This document shows positions 8,417-15,986 of a stretch of DNA of 16,173 bases, piece by piece. Every line of letters begins with the position of its first letter. The stretch's first letter is position 1. A program made the translations under genes and the position numbers. Origin of the DNA: DATKWS01 sp035529435 (GTDB taxonomy: Bacteria > Krumholzibacteriota > Krumholzibacteriia > Krumholzibacteriales > Krumholzibacteriaceae). Below the pieces are notes generated by a model. It was not told where the DNA came from and searched no databases. It saw nothing but the letters and a program-made list of their open reading frames with translations. The stretch covers positions 1 to 16,173 of the forward strand of contig DATKWS010000167.1 of assembly GCA_035529435.1 (NCBI GenBank), given 5' to 3'.

Positions 8417-9313
8417 TCATGTCGCCGCCGCCAGCGTCCTCGTCTGCCTGATATAGAAGAGCACGAAGACGAGGAGGATTAAAAATATAAACACCGAAAA
8501 GGCAGCGGCGTATCCGTACCGGTAGTAGGTGAAGGCCGCCTTGTAGACGTAGGTCACGAGTATGTGCGACTTGTCGGCCGGGAGCCCCCGCTCCGTGACG
8601 AGCCAGATGACATTGAGATTGTTGAAGGTCCAGATCGTCCCCAGTATGATCGCCGGCGTCAGGACCGGCTTCAGCATGGGAAGGGTGACGTGGAAGAACC
8701 GCTGGATCGGCGAGGCGCCGTCGATCTCGGCCGCCTCGTAGAGATCCTTCGGGATGCTCTGGAGCCCGCCGAGGGTCACCACCATGATGAAGGGAAAGCC
8801 GAGCCAGATGTTGGTGAGGATCGGCGCCACGAAGGCCCACGTTTCATTGGAGAACCACTCGATCCCCTGCACGTGGAATATCTTCTGGAGGATCAGGTTG
8901 ATCGAGCCGTACTGGTAGTTGAACATCCCCTTCCACGTCAGCGCGCTGATATACTGCGGCATCGCCCAGGGAAGTATGAGGAGCGCGCGGAACACCGCGC
9001 GCCCGGCGATTTGGCGGTTGAGGAGCATCGCGATCGATATCCCCAGGACGAGATGGAAGAAGAGATTCACCAGGGTCCAGATGATCGTCTTCATCAAATA
9101 GTAATAGAGGTCGGGCTCGGTGAAGATCTCGCGGTAGTTCGCGAATCCCTGGAACGTGTAGTCCCTGATATGGTAGAGGCTCATGTTGGTCGTCGAGATG
9201 TAGAAGTTATAGAGGAAGGGATAGAAGACGACGCACCCGATCACGATGCCGGACGGGAGCAGGAACAACCATATGAGCCGTTTTGGATTCATACCCGTAC
9301 GCGGGCGGTCCAT
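8417..9313 (-). CDS. Sugar ABC transporter permease, MalF type (short form)
   Basis: At 298 residues this is the short six-helix form common in family 1 carbohydrate importers rather than the long enterobacterial MalF. Hydrophobic helices lie at about 12-35, 76-97, 108-127, 160-182, 216-238 and 266-288. The EAA loop is EAAEIDGASPIQRFFHVTLP (193-212). It forms the translocation pore with the MalG-type subunit. The ATG at 9313 is used here, but neither it nor the internal ATG at 9292 (eight residues in) has a strong ribosome binding site, so the start is uncertain. The 46-bp gap after the binding-protein gene contains a short G+C-rich inverted repeat (about 9342-9358). Such a repeat could lower expression of the permeases relative to the binding protein, but that is conjecture. 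Confidence 0.93.
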   Translation of the reverse strand: MDRPRTGMNPKRLIWLFLLPSGIVIGCVVFYPFLYNFYISTTNMSLYHIRDYTFQGFANYREIFTEPDLYYYLMKTIIWTLVNLFFHLVLGISIAMLLNRQIAGRAVFRALLILPWAMPQYISALTWKGMFNYQYGSINLILQKIFHVQGIEWFSNETWAFVAPILTNIWLGFPFIMVVTLGGLQSIPKDLYEAAEIDGASPIQRFFHVTLPMLKPVLTPAIILGTIWTFNNLNVIWLVTERGLPADKSHILVTYVYKAAFTYYRYGYAAAFSVFIFLILLVFVLFYIRQTRTLAAAT

Positions 9314-9359
9314 GCGGAGCGCGACACACTCTATATTACACGGGCCGCGCCGGCCGCCG

Positions 9360-10613
9360 CTACTGCTTCATCTCCGCGATCTTCTTGACGGCGCGTTGCT
9401 GCATCTCGCGGGCGGCCGCCTCGGGCTCCATCTGCCCGCCCAGCACGCTCTGGTAGAAGGGGCGTATCGCATCCCAGACGGCCCGCATCTCGGGCACATC
9501 GGGCATCTGCCTGCCGAGACGCGCCTGGGCCAGCGAGCCCGCGAGAATTGGATTCTCCTGAAGCGCCGGATCCCTGAAGAGTGTGCTGCGGCTCGGGAGT
9601 ATGAGGAGCTCGGTCATGATATCGCGCTGCGCCTCCTCCGATGTGAGGTACACGAGCAGCTCCCTCACGAGCGGCAGTTTCTTCTCCGGCACATTCACGC
9701 TGATCGAGTACCCCTTGCTCGAGACCATCGGTGTCGGGTGCATACCCGTCGCGGTGATCATGGGAATCGGTGTGACGCCGATATCGAGCCCCGCATTCAC
9801 GTACGCCTTGAGCGACCACGGACCGTTGATGAGGAACGCCGCCCGCCCCTGCTTGAACATCGTATCGCTCAGCTCGTAGTTGCACTCCTTCGGGATGACC
9901 TTGTGGCGGTTCCTGAGGTCGGCGAGGAACCGGAGCGCCTGCACCATGGCGGGCGTATCGAGCGTCGGCCGGTTCTCCGTGTCCATCACCCATCCGCCGA
10001 ACCCGCCGAGAAACGGAACCAGCCAGAATGGTTCCATGTAATTGAACACGAGGCCGAACTGGTCGGGAAAGCCGTTGCCGTCGAGGTCGCGGGTCGCCGC
10101 CGCGCACATCCCGATCCACTCGTCGCTGTCGCGCGGCGCGCGGTCCACGAGCGCCCTGTTGTAAATCAGCATCAAATGATTGCCGATCTGATCGGGGATC
10201 GCGTAGACATGGCCGTCGAGGACCGGAACGCTCCCCTTCTCGAATTCGTCGAGGAAGGCCCGATCGAATTGATCCTCGAGGGGGCGTATCAGCGCCATCA
10301 CCGAGTAGGGACCCACCTTGTCCGAGGGACCGTAGACGAGGTCGGGTCCACCGCCGGCGAGCGCCGCCGTCTGGAACTGGCTGTGCAGGACATCCGTCTC
10401 GAAGTGCACCGTCGAGATGACGAGGTCCGGATGCTTCTCTGTGAACGCCTCGAGCTGCCTGTTCAGTATGATCTGCTCCTCCGGATCCTTCTGCTCCCAG
10501 ATGACGATCTCGCCGCCGGTGCTCTTCTGCCCGCATCCTGCAATGATCGTCATGACGTACGCGCAGAGGACGAGAATGACCGCCGCCGCGATGTACCGAC
10601 ATTTTGAATTCAC
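9360..10613 (-). CDS. Sugar-binding lipoprotein of ABC importer (MalE-like, family 1)
   Basis: This 417-residue extracytoplasmic solute-binding protein captures an oligosaccharide and delivers it to the MalF/G-type permeases. The N-terminus has a hydrophobic core (8-24) ending in a lipobox, IIAGC, with Cys27 as the lipidation site. Family 1 features include EIVIWEQKDPEEQ near the mature N-terminus, GGGPDLVYGPSDKVGPY, a calcium-loop-like DLDGNGFPDQFGL seen in many members, and FLINGPWSLKAY. The start is the GTG at 10613, preceded eight bases away by AAGGAGG; the open frame reaching 10709 has no such signal. Ligand specificity cannot be read from sequence. The nearby debranching enzyme suggests maltodextrin or another alpha-glucan product. 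It heads the operon and has its own likely promoter upstream. Confidence 0.93.
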   Translation of the reverse strand: MNSKCRYIAAAVILVLCAYVMTIIAGCGQKSTGGEIVIWEQKDPEEQIILNRQLEAFTEKHPDLVISTVHFETDVLHSQFQTAALAGGGPDLVYGPSDKVGPYSVMALIRPLEDQFDRAFLDEFEKGSVPVLDGHVYAIPDQIGNHLMLIYNRALVDRAPRDSDEWIGMCAAATRDLDGNGFPDQFGLVFNYMEPFWLVPFLGGFGGWVMDTENRPTLDTPAMVQALRFLADLRNRHKVIPKECNYELSDTMFKQGRAAFLINGPWSLKAYVNAGLDIGVTPIPMITATGMHPTPMVSSKGYSISVNVPEKKLPLVRELLVYLTSEEAQRDIMTELLILPSRSTLFRDPALQENPILAGSLAQARLGRQMPDVPEMRAVWDAIRPFYQSVLGGQMEPEAAAREMQQRAVKKIAEMKQ

Positions 10614-10657
10614 GAGGCGTACCTCCTTGTCTCCGGCTCGATCACCGGCGCCGTAAA

Positions 10658-10669
10658 CGCACCGGTGCG
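10658..10669. repeat. Perfect 12-bp palindrome in the sugar operon leader
   Basis: CGCACCGGTGCG is its own reverse complement. It sits just after the inferred transcription start of the binding-protein gene, where a repressor could block elongation or initiation. The same ACCGGT core occurs in the middle of the divergent promoters at 6367-6372, though this hexamer also appears inside genes of this G+C-rich window. Confidence 0.4.
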
Positions 10670-10682
10670 GTATGTGCTCAAC

Positions 10683-10711
10683 AGTATATCCGGCGCGAAT
10701 CGATTGCAATC
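10683..10711 (-). promoter_or_regulatory. Candidate promoter and operator of the sugar-binding protein operon
   Basis: On the minus strand TATACT (10688-10683) is a five of six -10 box. The -35 position is covered by a perfect 10-bp palindrome, GATTGCAATC (10702-10711), containing TTGCAA 15 bp from the -10, or a weaker TGATTG at 18 bp. Read around the CG at 10701-10702, the right half ATTGCAA matches the half-site of LacI/MalR-type operators (TTGCAAnCGnTTGCAA), while the left half matches only in its inner AAT. Regulation by such a repressor is a hypothesis. Confidence 0.4.
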
Positions 10712-10865
10712 ACGATATTGGGGGGCGCGTCCGGTGCGTGCCGCGGGAGGCAAAAACTCCCACCAGCTTTCCATCGAGCTTGGTGCCCTCATCGCCGCAG
10801 GGCCGGCCGCATATCTACAGACGGTTCTTGTACCGCTCACTGAAATGCACCTCCCCGTTGCCGTA

Positions 10866-11717
10866 TCATTCTCCCGTCCGGTTCACTCCCTCCGGCGGTC
10901 GAAGGCGACGCTCATCCCCTGCATGGCGTTCGAGAAACGAGAGGACCGTTCTGTTGAACAGATCGGGGAACTCGATCGGAAAACCGTGCGCACCTCCTTC
11001 CAGCACGACGAGCTCGGCGTTCCGGATACCGGCGGCCAGCTCCCCGGATCGCCCGGGGGGAAAAAGGCAGTCCCGCTCACCCGCCACGACGAGCGTCGGT
11101 GCCGTGATCGATGCGAGGCGTTCCCGCGAATCGAAGGCCAGGCAGGCGTCCGCCTGCCGCGCGTACGCGTAGGCGGGCTGCGGGTAGGGATACGAGAGCC
11201 GCATCTTGATCATGCTCTCCACGGCCCGGTGATTCCCGAACATACCCTCGGTGAACAGCCACGGGAGGGTCTCCCTGATATAGAGCTCGCGATCGTCACC
11301 GGTGTCGATGAGACGCCGCCAGACATCGAGCTGATACGCCCCGCGCGCGTCGATGCGCGTGCCGGTGGCGGCGAGGATCAGGCTCCTCACGCGGCCGGGA
11401 TGCCGCAGTGCCAGCTCCTGCGCGATAAAACCGCCCATCGATATCCCCAGCACATGGGCGCTCCCGATATCGAGCGCATCCATCAATCCCGCCGAATCGT
11501 CCGCCATCATGCCGATGGAGTACGGTGTACCGGGGGCATCGGTCCGCCCGGCACCGCGGTTATCGAATGAGACCACGCGGTGACTCTTGTAAAATTCGAG
11601 TACCTGAAGCATCCATCCCGTCAGATCACTCCCCAGCCCCATAATGAGCAGGAGCGGCTCACCCTCCCCTTTGCTCTCGTAATATATCTCGATATCACCG
11701 ACGCGGACCTTCGGCAC
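10866..11717 (-). CDS. Alpha/beta-hydrolase fold protein
   Basis: A 283-residue cytoplasmic hydrolase with a complete catalytic triad. The nucleophile elbow is GISMGG with Ser93; the acid is Asp216 in VVAGERDCLFPP; the base is His244 in LEGGAHGFPIEFP. The oxyanion region is near LIMGLGSDLTGW (24-35), and the strand VVSFDNRGAGRTD (48-60) is typical of the family. A cap domain lies at about 125-200. It resembles 3-oxoadipate enol-lactonase and related esterases, but substrate cannot be assigned. The start is a GTG at 11717, seven bases after GGGAGGG. It follows the glutaminyl cyclase stop by 15 bp and is probably the last gene of that operon. Beyond its TGA the same frame stays open for 16 more codons before a TAG. 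Confidence 0.9.
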   Translation of the reverse strand: MPKVRVGDIEIYYESKGEGEPLLLIMGLGSDLTGWMLQVLEFYKSHRVVSFDNRGAGRTDAPGTPYSIGMMADDSAGLMDALDIGSAHVLGISMGGFIAQELALRHPGRVRSLILAATGTRIDARGAYQLDVWRRLIDTGDDRELYIRETLPWLFTEGMFGNHRAVESMIKMRLSYPYPQPAYAYARQADACLAFDSRERLASITAPTLVVAGERDCLFPPGRSGELAAGIRNAELVVLEGGAHGFPIEFPDLFNRTVLSFLERHAGDERRLRPPEGVNRTGE

Positions 11718-11732
11718 CGGTTGTCCCTCCCG

Positions 11733-12560
11733 TCACTGGCCGACCAGCTCGATCTCGAACAGCTTCGGCCACTTCTTGCCCGTGACAAACAACCTGCCCC
11801 CGTCGACATCGTAGGCGATGCCGTTCATCACGTCGACGGGACCGGTGATTCCCCCCACCTCGCGGATATCCGAGCAGTCGATCCATCCGGTCACCTCCCC
11901 CGTACCGGGGTCGATCATCACAATGAGCTGGGTAAGATATTTGTTCGCGTATATGGTGCCGTTTATGTACTCGAGTTCGTTCAGGTTCGTGACGGGGCCC
12001 TCGTCGTCATGCACGTACACCTGCCACTTCTCCACGAATGTATGGGGATCGCGGAATGAAAGGTGCGCCGTGCCGTCGCTCATGATCAGGTGATGGCCGT
12101 CGTAGGTGATCCCCCACCCCTGCGTCGGATACCCGAAGGTGCCCAGCTGCGTGAAACTTTCCCTGTCATAGACGAATGCGACGTTGTTGGTCCACGTCAA
12201 TTGTATGATCGTGTCGCCGAAAACCACGATTCCCTCTCCGAAATACTCGTTTCCGAGGTGACGAACCTGCAAGACATCTCCCGTCTCGAGATCGACCTTC
12301 CGAAGCGTGGAAAATCGGTTCAGCCCCGTTCCCTCGTACAGTGTGTCGCCGTACCAGGCGAGCCCCTGCGTGTAGGCGTAAGGATCGTGCGGATACGTAT
12401 TGATGATGCGGTAATGATAGATCGGGATCGTGTCGACCGTGGTCGTATCGTTGTCATCGGGCGGTGTTGCACGGTCCGTGTCGTCGTTGCACGCATAGAA
12501 CATTATCACCGCGAACGAAAATAATAGTATGCACAATGCCGTTCTCTTCATGTCACTCAC
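11733..12560 (-). CDS. Glutaminyl-peptide cyclotransferase lipoprotein (plant/bacterial type)
   Basis: The family cyclises N-terminal glutamine of peptides or proteins to pyroglutamate, using a five-bladed beta-propeller. Characteristic blocks are YTQGLAWYGDTLYEGTG (about 62-78), GEGIVVFGDTIIQLTW, GWGITYDGHHLIMSDG, NLNELEYINGTIYANKYL and NGIAYDVDGGRLFVTGKKWP near the end. The N-terminus is a lipoprotein signal: a hydrophobic segment (8-22), then Cys24 after FYA, not a perfect lipobox, followed by a flexible Asp/Thr/Pro linker (25-46). The enzyme therefore probably faces the periplasm on a membrane anchor. The GTG at 12560 has AAGGA five bases upstream; the ATG at 12551 is an alternative. It lies 38 bp after the permease gene and 15 bp before the hydrolase gene, so it is likely cotranscribed with the ABC transporter. 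Confidence 0.9.
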   Translation of the reverse strand: MSDMKRTALCILLFSFAVIMFYACNDDTDRATPPDDNDTTTVDTIPIYHYRIINTYPHDPYAYTQGLAWYGDTLYEGTGLNRFSTLRKVDLETGDVLQVRHLGNEYFGEGIVVFGDTIIQLTWTNNVAFVYDRESFTQLGTFGYPTQGWGITYDGHHLIMSDGTAHLSFRDPHTFVEKWQVYVHDDEGPVTNLNELEYINGTIYANKYLTQLIVMIDPGTGEVTGWIDCSDIREVGGITGPVDVMNGIAYDVDGGRLFVTGKKWPKLFEIELVGQ

Positions 12561-12598
12561 ACCATTCCTTGCTCCGTTCCCGAAGAATCGCCGTCCGG

Positions 12599-13375
12599 TC
12601 AGTTGCCTTCACGAATCATACCCCAGCGTACGATGGTACGCTTCTCGATCCGCCCGAACAGCAGGTGCTCTATGGCGAAGCCGATACAACCGATAACGAT
12701 GATGCCCGCGAGAACCTTGTCGAACCTGAAAAACCATTGGGCCGTCCAGATGTAACTACCGAGCCCCCCTACGCCCACCGTCAGCATCTCGGCGCCGACG
12801 AGCGACCGCCAGGCGGAACCGAATCCGAGCCTGATCCCCGTCAGTATCTGCGGAAAGGCGCCGGGGAGAATCACCTCCCTGATCAGCCGCCACCGGTTCA
12901 TGCCCAGGTTGACCGCACTCCATATCAACGTCCGGTCGACGCTCCTCACTCCACCAATGACATTATAAATGATCTTGAAGAAAGCAGAGAGGAATATTAC
13001 CGCCCAAACCGTTCTCCGGCTGAAACCGAGGAATATTATAATCAACGGTAACCACGCGATCGAAGGTATCGGGTACAACACGGAAAGCAGCGGCTGAAAC
13101 ATCATCTGGGCGTTTTCCTTGAGCCCGATGCACAGGCCCAGTACCAGCGCCATGATCAGCGCGGCGGAAAATCCGACGGCCGCGTTGATCATACTCGTCG
13201 CGACGATCCGGGCGAGCGTCCCGTCGATGAGCGCGGTCCAGAGTGTCGCGAATACGTGATAGGGAGATTTCAGTATCCATTCCGGGATCACCCGGAATAG
13301 ATGGAGCAATTCCCACAGGATCAATACGGCGGCTATCGGGATGCTTCCCAGCAGGAGTCTCTTCCCCTTAATCAT
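12599..13375 (-). CDS. ABC transporter permease, nitrate/sulfonate/taurine type (SsuC/TauC-like)
   Basis: A 258-residue inner-membrane permease with about six hydrophobic helices (the first at 8-26). The conserved segment around SIAWLPLIIIFLGFSRRTVWAV (about 109-130) and the cytoplasmic loop NRWRLIREVILPGAFPQI (about 160-177) are those of the SsuC/TauC branch. LGFGSAWRSLVGAEML follows directly. It should form a homodimeric channel powered by the ATPase two genes upstream. The ATG overlaps the binding-protein stop by eight bases (ATGATTAA), so the two are translationally coupled. The substrate class of this branch is broad (sulfonates, nitrate, pyrimidine precursors, aromatic acids) and is not determined here. 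Confidence 0.93.
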   Translation of the reverse strand: MIKGKRLLLGSIPIAAVLILWELLHLFRVIPEWILKSPYHVFATLWTALIDGTLARIVATSMINAAVGFSAALIMALVLGLCIGLKENAQMMFQPLLSVLYPIPSIAWLPLIIIFLGFSRRTVWAVIFLSAFFKIIYNVIGGVRSVDRTLIWSAVNLGMNRWRLIREVILPGAFPQILTGIRLGFGSAWRSLVGAEMLTVGVGGLGSYIWTAQWFFRFDKVLAGIIVIGCIGFAIEHLLFGRIEKRTIVRWGMIREGN

Positions 13376-14420
13376 CCGGCATCGAACCTTTCAGGTAATT
13401 CAGGAACCGATCATCCACTATCATTTCCGCCGGAAGATCCGCGTCGACGAGTCCCAGCTGATGTGAAATGTGCGCAAGATTCCGTACATGATTCGTGTCG
13501 TACGGAACGACATACTTCAATGAAGCCCATGCTTCCTCCACCTCTTCCCGGGTGAAGGTTACGACACCTTCGCACTTTTCCGTGATGTGCCGCGCTATTA
13601 TGGAGGCCGCTTCACCGGGATTTTCGCGAACGAAAAGATGCGCCTCGATATATCCGGCAAGAAATCGTTCGATGACGTCCGCCTGTTCATTCAAAAAATC
13701 CGATCGCACCGCGACGGAAGTCCTGGGCCACATTTCCCGCAGGTACCCTTCCGACTCCCATCCCGGCAGGGGGATCGCTCCTATTTCTTCCAGCTTGGAC
13801 TCGAAGTACGCATGCGTGACGTATGCATCGATCGTTCTATGCATCATCAGGGCCATCGCGGCTTGTTCGCGTGACGTATTCACGTACTCCATGTCCGTTT
13901 CGAGTGAGAGACCGTTCCTCTGCAGGACCGACTGAAAATGAAGACCGCTTCCACCCGTGGTCCTCCCCATGCCGATTCTTTTCCCCTTGAGATCCACGAG
14001 CGTTTTAACGGTTTCGCCGGGCCTCACATAGACAACCGTCTGGCCGACCGTGCACATCGCGATGATCTTTACCGGCGCCCCCTGCGCTATGGCGGCTATA
14101 AAACCCGACAGCGCCCCCGTTGCGACATCGATCTGCCCGGCGCCCAACGCCTGCGTTATATCCCTGCCCCTTCGGAAGGGAAAGAGCTTCACCGCCACTC
14201 CCTGTTTCTCGAACAGCCCCTTCTCGATGGCGACCATGAGGGGACCGTGATTCGCATTTGATGCGTTGTAGCCGAATCTCAGAACGGGCGGCCGCGATGC
14301 ATCCCGGTCCGCATTCCACCCCGAATCGACGACGTAGCGCCATATCGCAAATCCGGCTATCACAATCGCCGCACAGAGTATCCATGGAAGGAATGATCGT
14401 TTACCGGACGTTGTGCTCAT
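13368..14420 (-). CDS. ABC substrate-binding protein, NMT1/SsuA-like, membrane-anchored
   Basis: The 350-residue protein has the NMT1/THI5-like fold pattern: LRFGYNASNANHGPLMVAIE (47-66), KGLFEKQGVAVKLFPF (67-82), QALGAGQIDVATGALSGFIA (90-109), then DLKGKRIGMGRTTGGSGLHF. A single hydrophobic stretch (about 10-26) is followed by WRYVVDSGW, with no lipobox and no clear signal peptidase site. It may therefore stay as an N-terminal membrane anchor instead of a free periplasmic protein. The ATG has GGAGAGGG just upstream and lies 15 bp after the ATPase stop. The ligand is unknown; nothing in the sequence points clearly to sulfonates rather than other small organics. Confidence 0.9.
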   Translation of the reverse strand: MSTTSGKRSFLPWILCAAIVIAGFAIWRYVVDSGWNADRDASRPPVLRFGYNASNANHGPLMVAIEKGLFEKQGVAVKLFPFRRGRDITQALGAGQIDVATGALSGFIAAIAQGAPVKIIAMCTVGQTVVYVRPGETVKTLVDLKGKRIGMGRTTGGSGLHFQSVLQRNGLSLETDMEYVNTSREQAAMALMMHRTIDAYVTHAYFESKLEEIGAIPLPGWESEGYLREMWPRTSVAVRSDFLNEQADVIERFLAGYIEAHLFVRENPGEAASIIARHITEKCEGVVTFTREEVEEAWASLKYVVPYDTNHVRNLAHISHQLGLVDADLPAEMIVDDRFLNYLKGSMPDD

Positions 14421-14435
14421 CGGCCCTCTCCATTC

Positions 14436-15236
14436 TCATATCTTCCCGGGTACCGAAATCCCGGTGGTCATTTCCTCCTCAAATGCCCGTTGCACTTCCG
14501 CCTTGATCAATCCATTGATCCGGCCGGCAACGTCGACGAACTCCGGATCGCGTTTGCTCCTCGGGCGCGGCAGGTTCACCGTAATACACTCCTTCACGCC
14601 CGCCGGCCTCGCGGTGAGTATGTACACCCTGTCGGCGAGAAAGACGGCCTCGTTGATTGCGTGGGTCACGAAGATTACGGTCTTCCCCGTCTCCTGCCAT
14701 ATCCTTACCAGTTCCCTCTGCAGCATCGATCGGTGCTGGGCATCCAGGGCGGCGAACGGCTCGTCCATCAGCAGCACCTTGGGATTCGCGCTCAGGGCCC
14801 GCGCGATGGCCACGCGCTGTTTCATCCCTCCCGACAGTTTATGGGGCGGCCAGTCCCTGAAGTTCGCAAGTCCCATCTTTTCGATGTAGGACATCGCCCT
14901 GTCCACCTTTTCTCTCCGCTTCAGGCCCGTCGACGCCATTCCGGCGACGACGTTCTCGAGAACGGTCTTCCACGGGAACAGCGCGTACTCCTGGAAGATC
15001 ATGATCCTCTCGGGAGATGGATGTCGCACCGGCTCGCCGTAGAATAGAATCTCGCCGCCCGTCGGCCGTTCGAAGCCCGCGATCATCCAGAGGAGCACAC
15101 TCTTCCCGCACCCGCTCGGCCCGAGAATGCAGATGAACTCACCCTCCTCCACCGCGATGTCGATCGCGGAGACGACCTCAATGAACTGCGGTTGATCGTA
15201 TGTCTTTTTTACACCGGATAACTGAATTGCATGCAT
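14436..15236 (-). CDS. ABC transporter ATPase, nitrate/sulfonate/taurine type (SsuB/TauB-like)
   Basis: The 266-residue ATPase has Walker A GPSGCGKS (39-46), Q-loop Gln82 in IMIFQEYALFPWKTVLENV, signature LSGGMKQR (134-141), Walker B VLLMDEP (154-160) with FAALDA, and switch His192 in THAINEA. The FPWKTV and LSGGMKQRVAIARAL wording is diagnostic of the SsuB/TauB/NrtD branch. It has no long TOBE extension, unlike the MalK-type ATPase in this window. The family powers import of small organic anions. It is the first gene of a five-gene leftward operon. No clear Shine-Dalgarno sequence precedes the ATG at 15236, and the upstream DNA is AT-rich. Confidence 0.93.
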   Translation of the reverse strand: MHAIQLSGVKKTYDQPQFIEVVSAIDIAVEEGEFICILGPSGCGKSVLLWMIAGFERPTGGEILFYGEPVRHPSPERIMIFQEYALFPWKTVLENVVAGMASTGLKRREKVDRAMSYIEKMGLANFRDWPPHKLSGGMKQRVAIARALSANPKVLLMDEPFAALDAQHRSMLQRELVRIWQETGKTVIFVTHAINEAVFLADRVYILTARPAGVKECITVNLPRPRSKRDPEFVDVAGRINGLIKAEVQRAFEEEMTTGISVPGKI

Positions 15237-15303
15237 GAATATTTAAGATGCTTAATTAATGATTATGCATTCTGATCACCAGCCACACACTCTCTTGCAT
15301 CAA
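15237..15303. promoter_or_regulatory. AT-rich upstream region of the second ABC operon
   Basis: This 67-bp gap should carry the promoter for the leftward operon starting at 15236, if that operon is not read from further upstream. It contains an inverted repeat TTAAG-ATG-CTTAA (15243-15255) and a TTAATTAA palindrome (15252-15259). I cannot place a convincing -35/-10 pair, and there is no terminator hairpin for the preceding membrane-protein gene. Confidence 0.3.
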
Positions 15304-15927
15304 CTACGGCCGAGGGTTAGCTTTGATCATCAAATTATGTATCTCTTCTTGTTTTAACCGCAACAGGCACCTGCATGGAAAACCCACACCCAAATAATAT
15401 ATTGCTCCAAAAATCAATAACAAGAAACAAATCCAGAGACCAATCAACTTCAAATCAGAAAAAGACTTGAAAATAATTATAAAAGGAAATAATCCAGCAA
15501 ACCTGAATATTTGAGCAAACGTCTTTCGTTGCGAAATTCTAATGTATCTTTTTTTATTATTTTTTATCATTTCTTTATAGTTATGTAAAACTTGTTCGCT
15601 CTCAAAACCACATCTCTTTTCCAAGAATATAGATAGCATTTCGCAAGTCGATTTAATCCTTTGGCTCAATACCAATGTAAGCCAACAACCGGCCGATAAA
15701 ATCAACATGGGAGTTATCATAGACATCAACAAGAATAGCCATACTTCTATCTTATTATTCGAAAAAATATTCGAGCCAATAGTGTACGATAAAACCGAAG
15801 AAAAGGCTGTCATTGAAAATATGAACGTGCCCATACGGAATTGACGGTACTGCAAAAGTTGGTGACGCATCATCTCGTATTCCTTGGTCTTCTCGTAATA
15901 CACATTCGTACCCTGCAAATCGTTCAT
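15304..15927 (-). CDS. Low-G+C integral membrane protein of unknown function
   Basis: A 207-residue protein with four predicted membrane segments, at about 33-51, 62-88, 139-155 and 161-182. The arrangement is two hairpins separated by a basic cytoplasmic stretch (KNNKKRYIRISQRK). The first 30 residues are a charged, probably helical segment (EKTKEYEMMRHQLLQYRQFR), a layout seen in small membrane proteins of genomic islands, but I recognise no named family. Composition is about one third G+C by eye, with AT-ending codons, unlike the G+C-rich genes to its left, which suggests recent horizontal acquisition. The ATG at 15927 follows AGGAGGGG at a short distance, so expression is plausible. It lies 59 bp after the outer-membrane protein gene on the same strand. 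Confidence 0.75.
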   Translation of the reverse strand: MNDLQGTNVYYEKTKEYEMMRHQLLQYRQFRMGTFIFSMTAFSSVLSYTIGSNIFSNNKIEVWLFLLMSMITPMLILSAGCWLTLVLSQRIKSTCEMLSIFLEKRCGFESEQVLHNYKEMIKNNKKRYIRISQRKTFAQIFRFAGLFPFIIIFKSFSDLKLIGLWICFLLLIFGAIYYLGVGFPCRCLLRLKQEEIHNLMIKANPRP

Positions 15928-15986
15928 ACTACCCCTCCTGTTATTACAGAATTACTGATCCATTGTTTGGAAGTCCTCTCTCGATG

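Larger units (their letters stand above)
10614..10865. other. Intergenic region upstream of the sugar-binding protein gene
   Basis: These 252 bases lie between two minus-strand operons. They hold the binding-protein ribosome binding site, a 12-bp palindrome in the leader, a candidate promoter with an operator-like site, and a five-base-pair hairpin (GGGAG/CTCCC, 10745-10761) with no T-tract. I see no convincing terminator for the upstream operon, so read-through into the sugar operon is possible. A leftward frame of 76 codons (10840-10610) follows a good purine-rich stretch, but its product looks like random translation. Confidence 0.5.

Noticed and set aside
8408..8840. Upstream extension of the MalG-type frame into the MalF-type gene
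   Set aside because: The extension overlaps a well-supported permease gene in another frame and its translation does not look like a membrane protein. Starts at 8420 or 8408 match the family.
9246..10607. A 453-codon plus-strand frame opposite the sugar-binding protein gene, and a 423-codon minus-strand frame overlapping it
   Set aside because: Both are shadows of the MalE-like gene, which has a lipobox, family motifs and AAGGAGG before its GTG start.
10745..10761. GGGAG/CTCCC hairpin as a terminator of the hydrolase operon
   Set aside because: The stem is only five base pairs and no T-tract follows on the minus strand; the A/T run is in the loop.
10610..10840. A 76-codon minus-strand frame in the intergenic region, starting at a GTG seven bases after GGGGAGGTG
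   Set aside because: The product has no recognisable fold or composition, it spans the candidate promoter and operator of the sugar operon, and a start after a purine-rich stretch can occur by chance.
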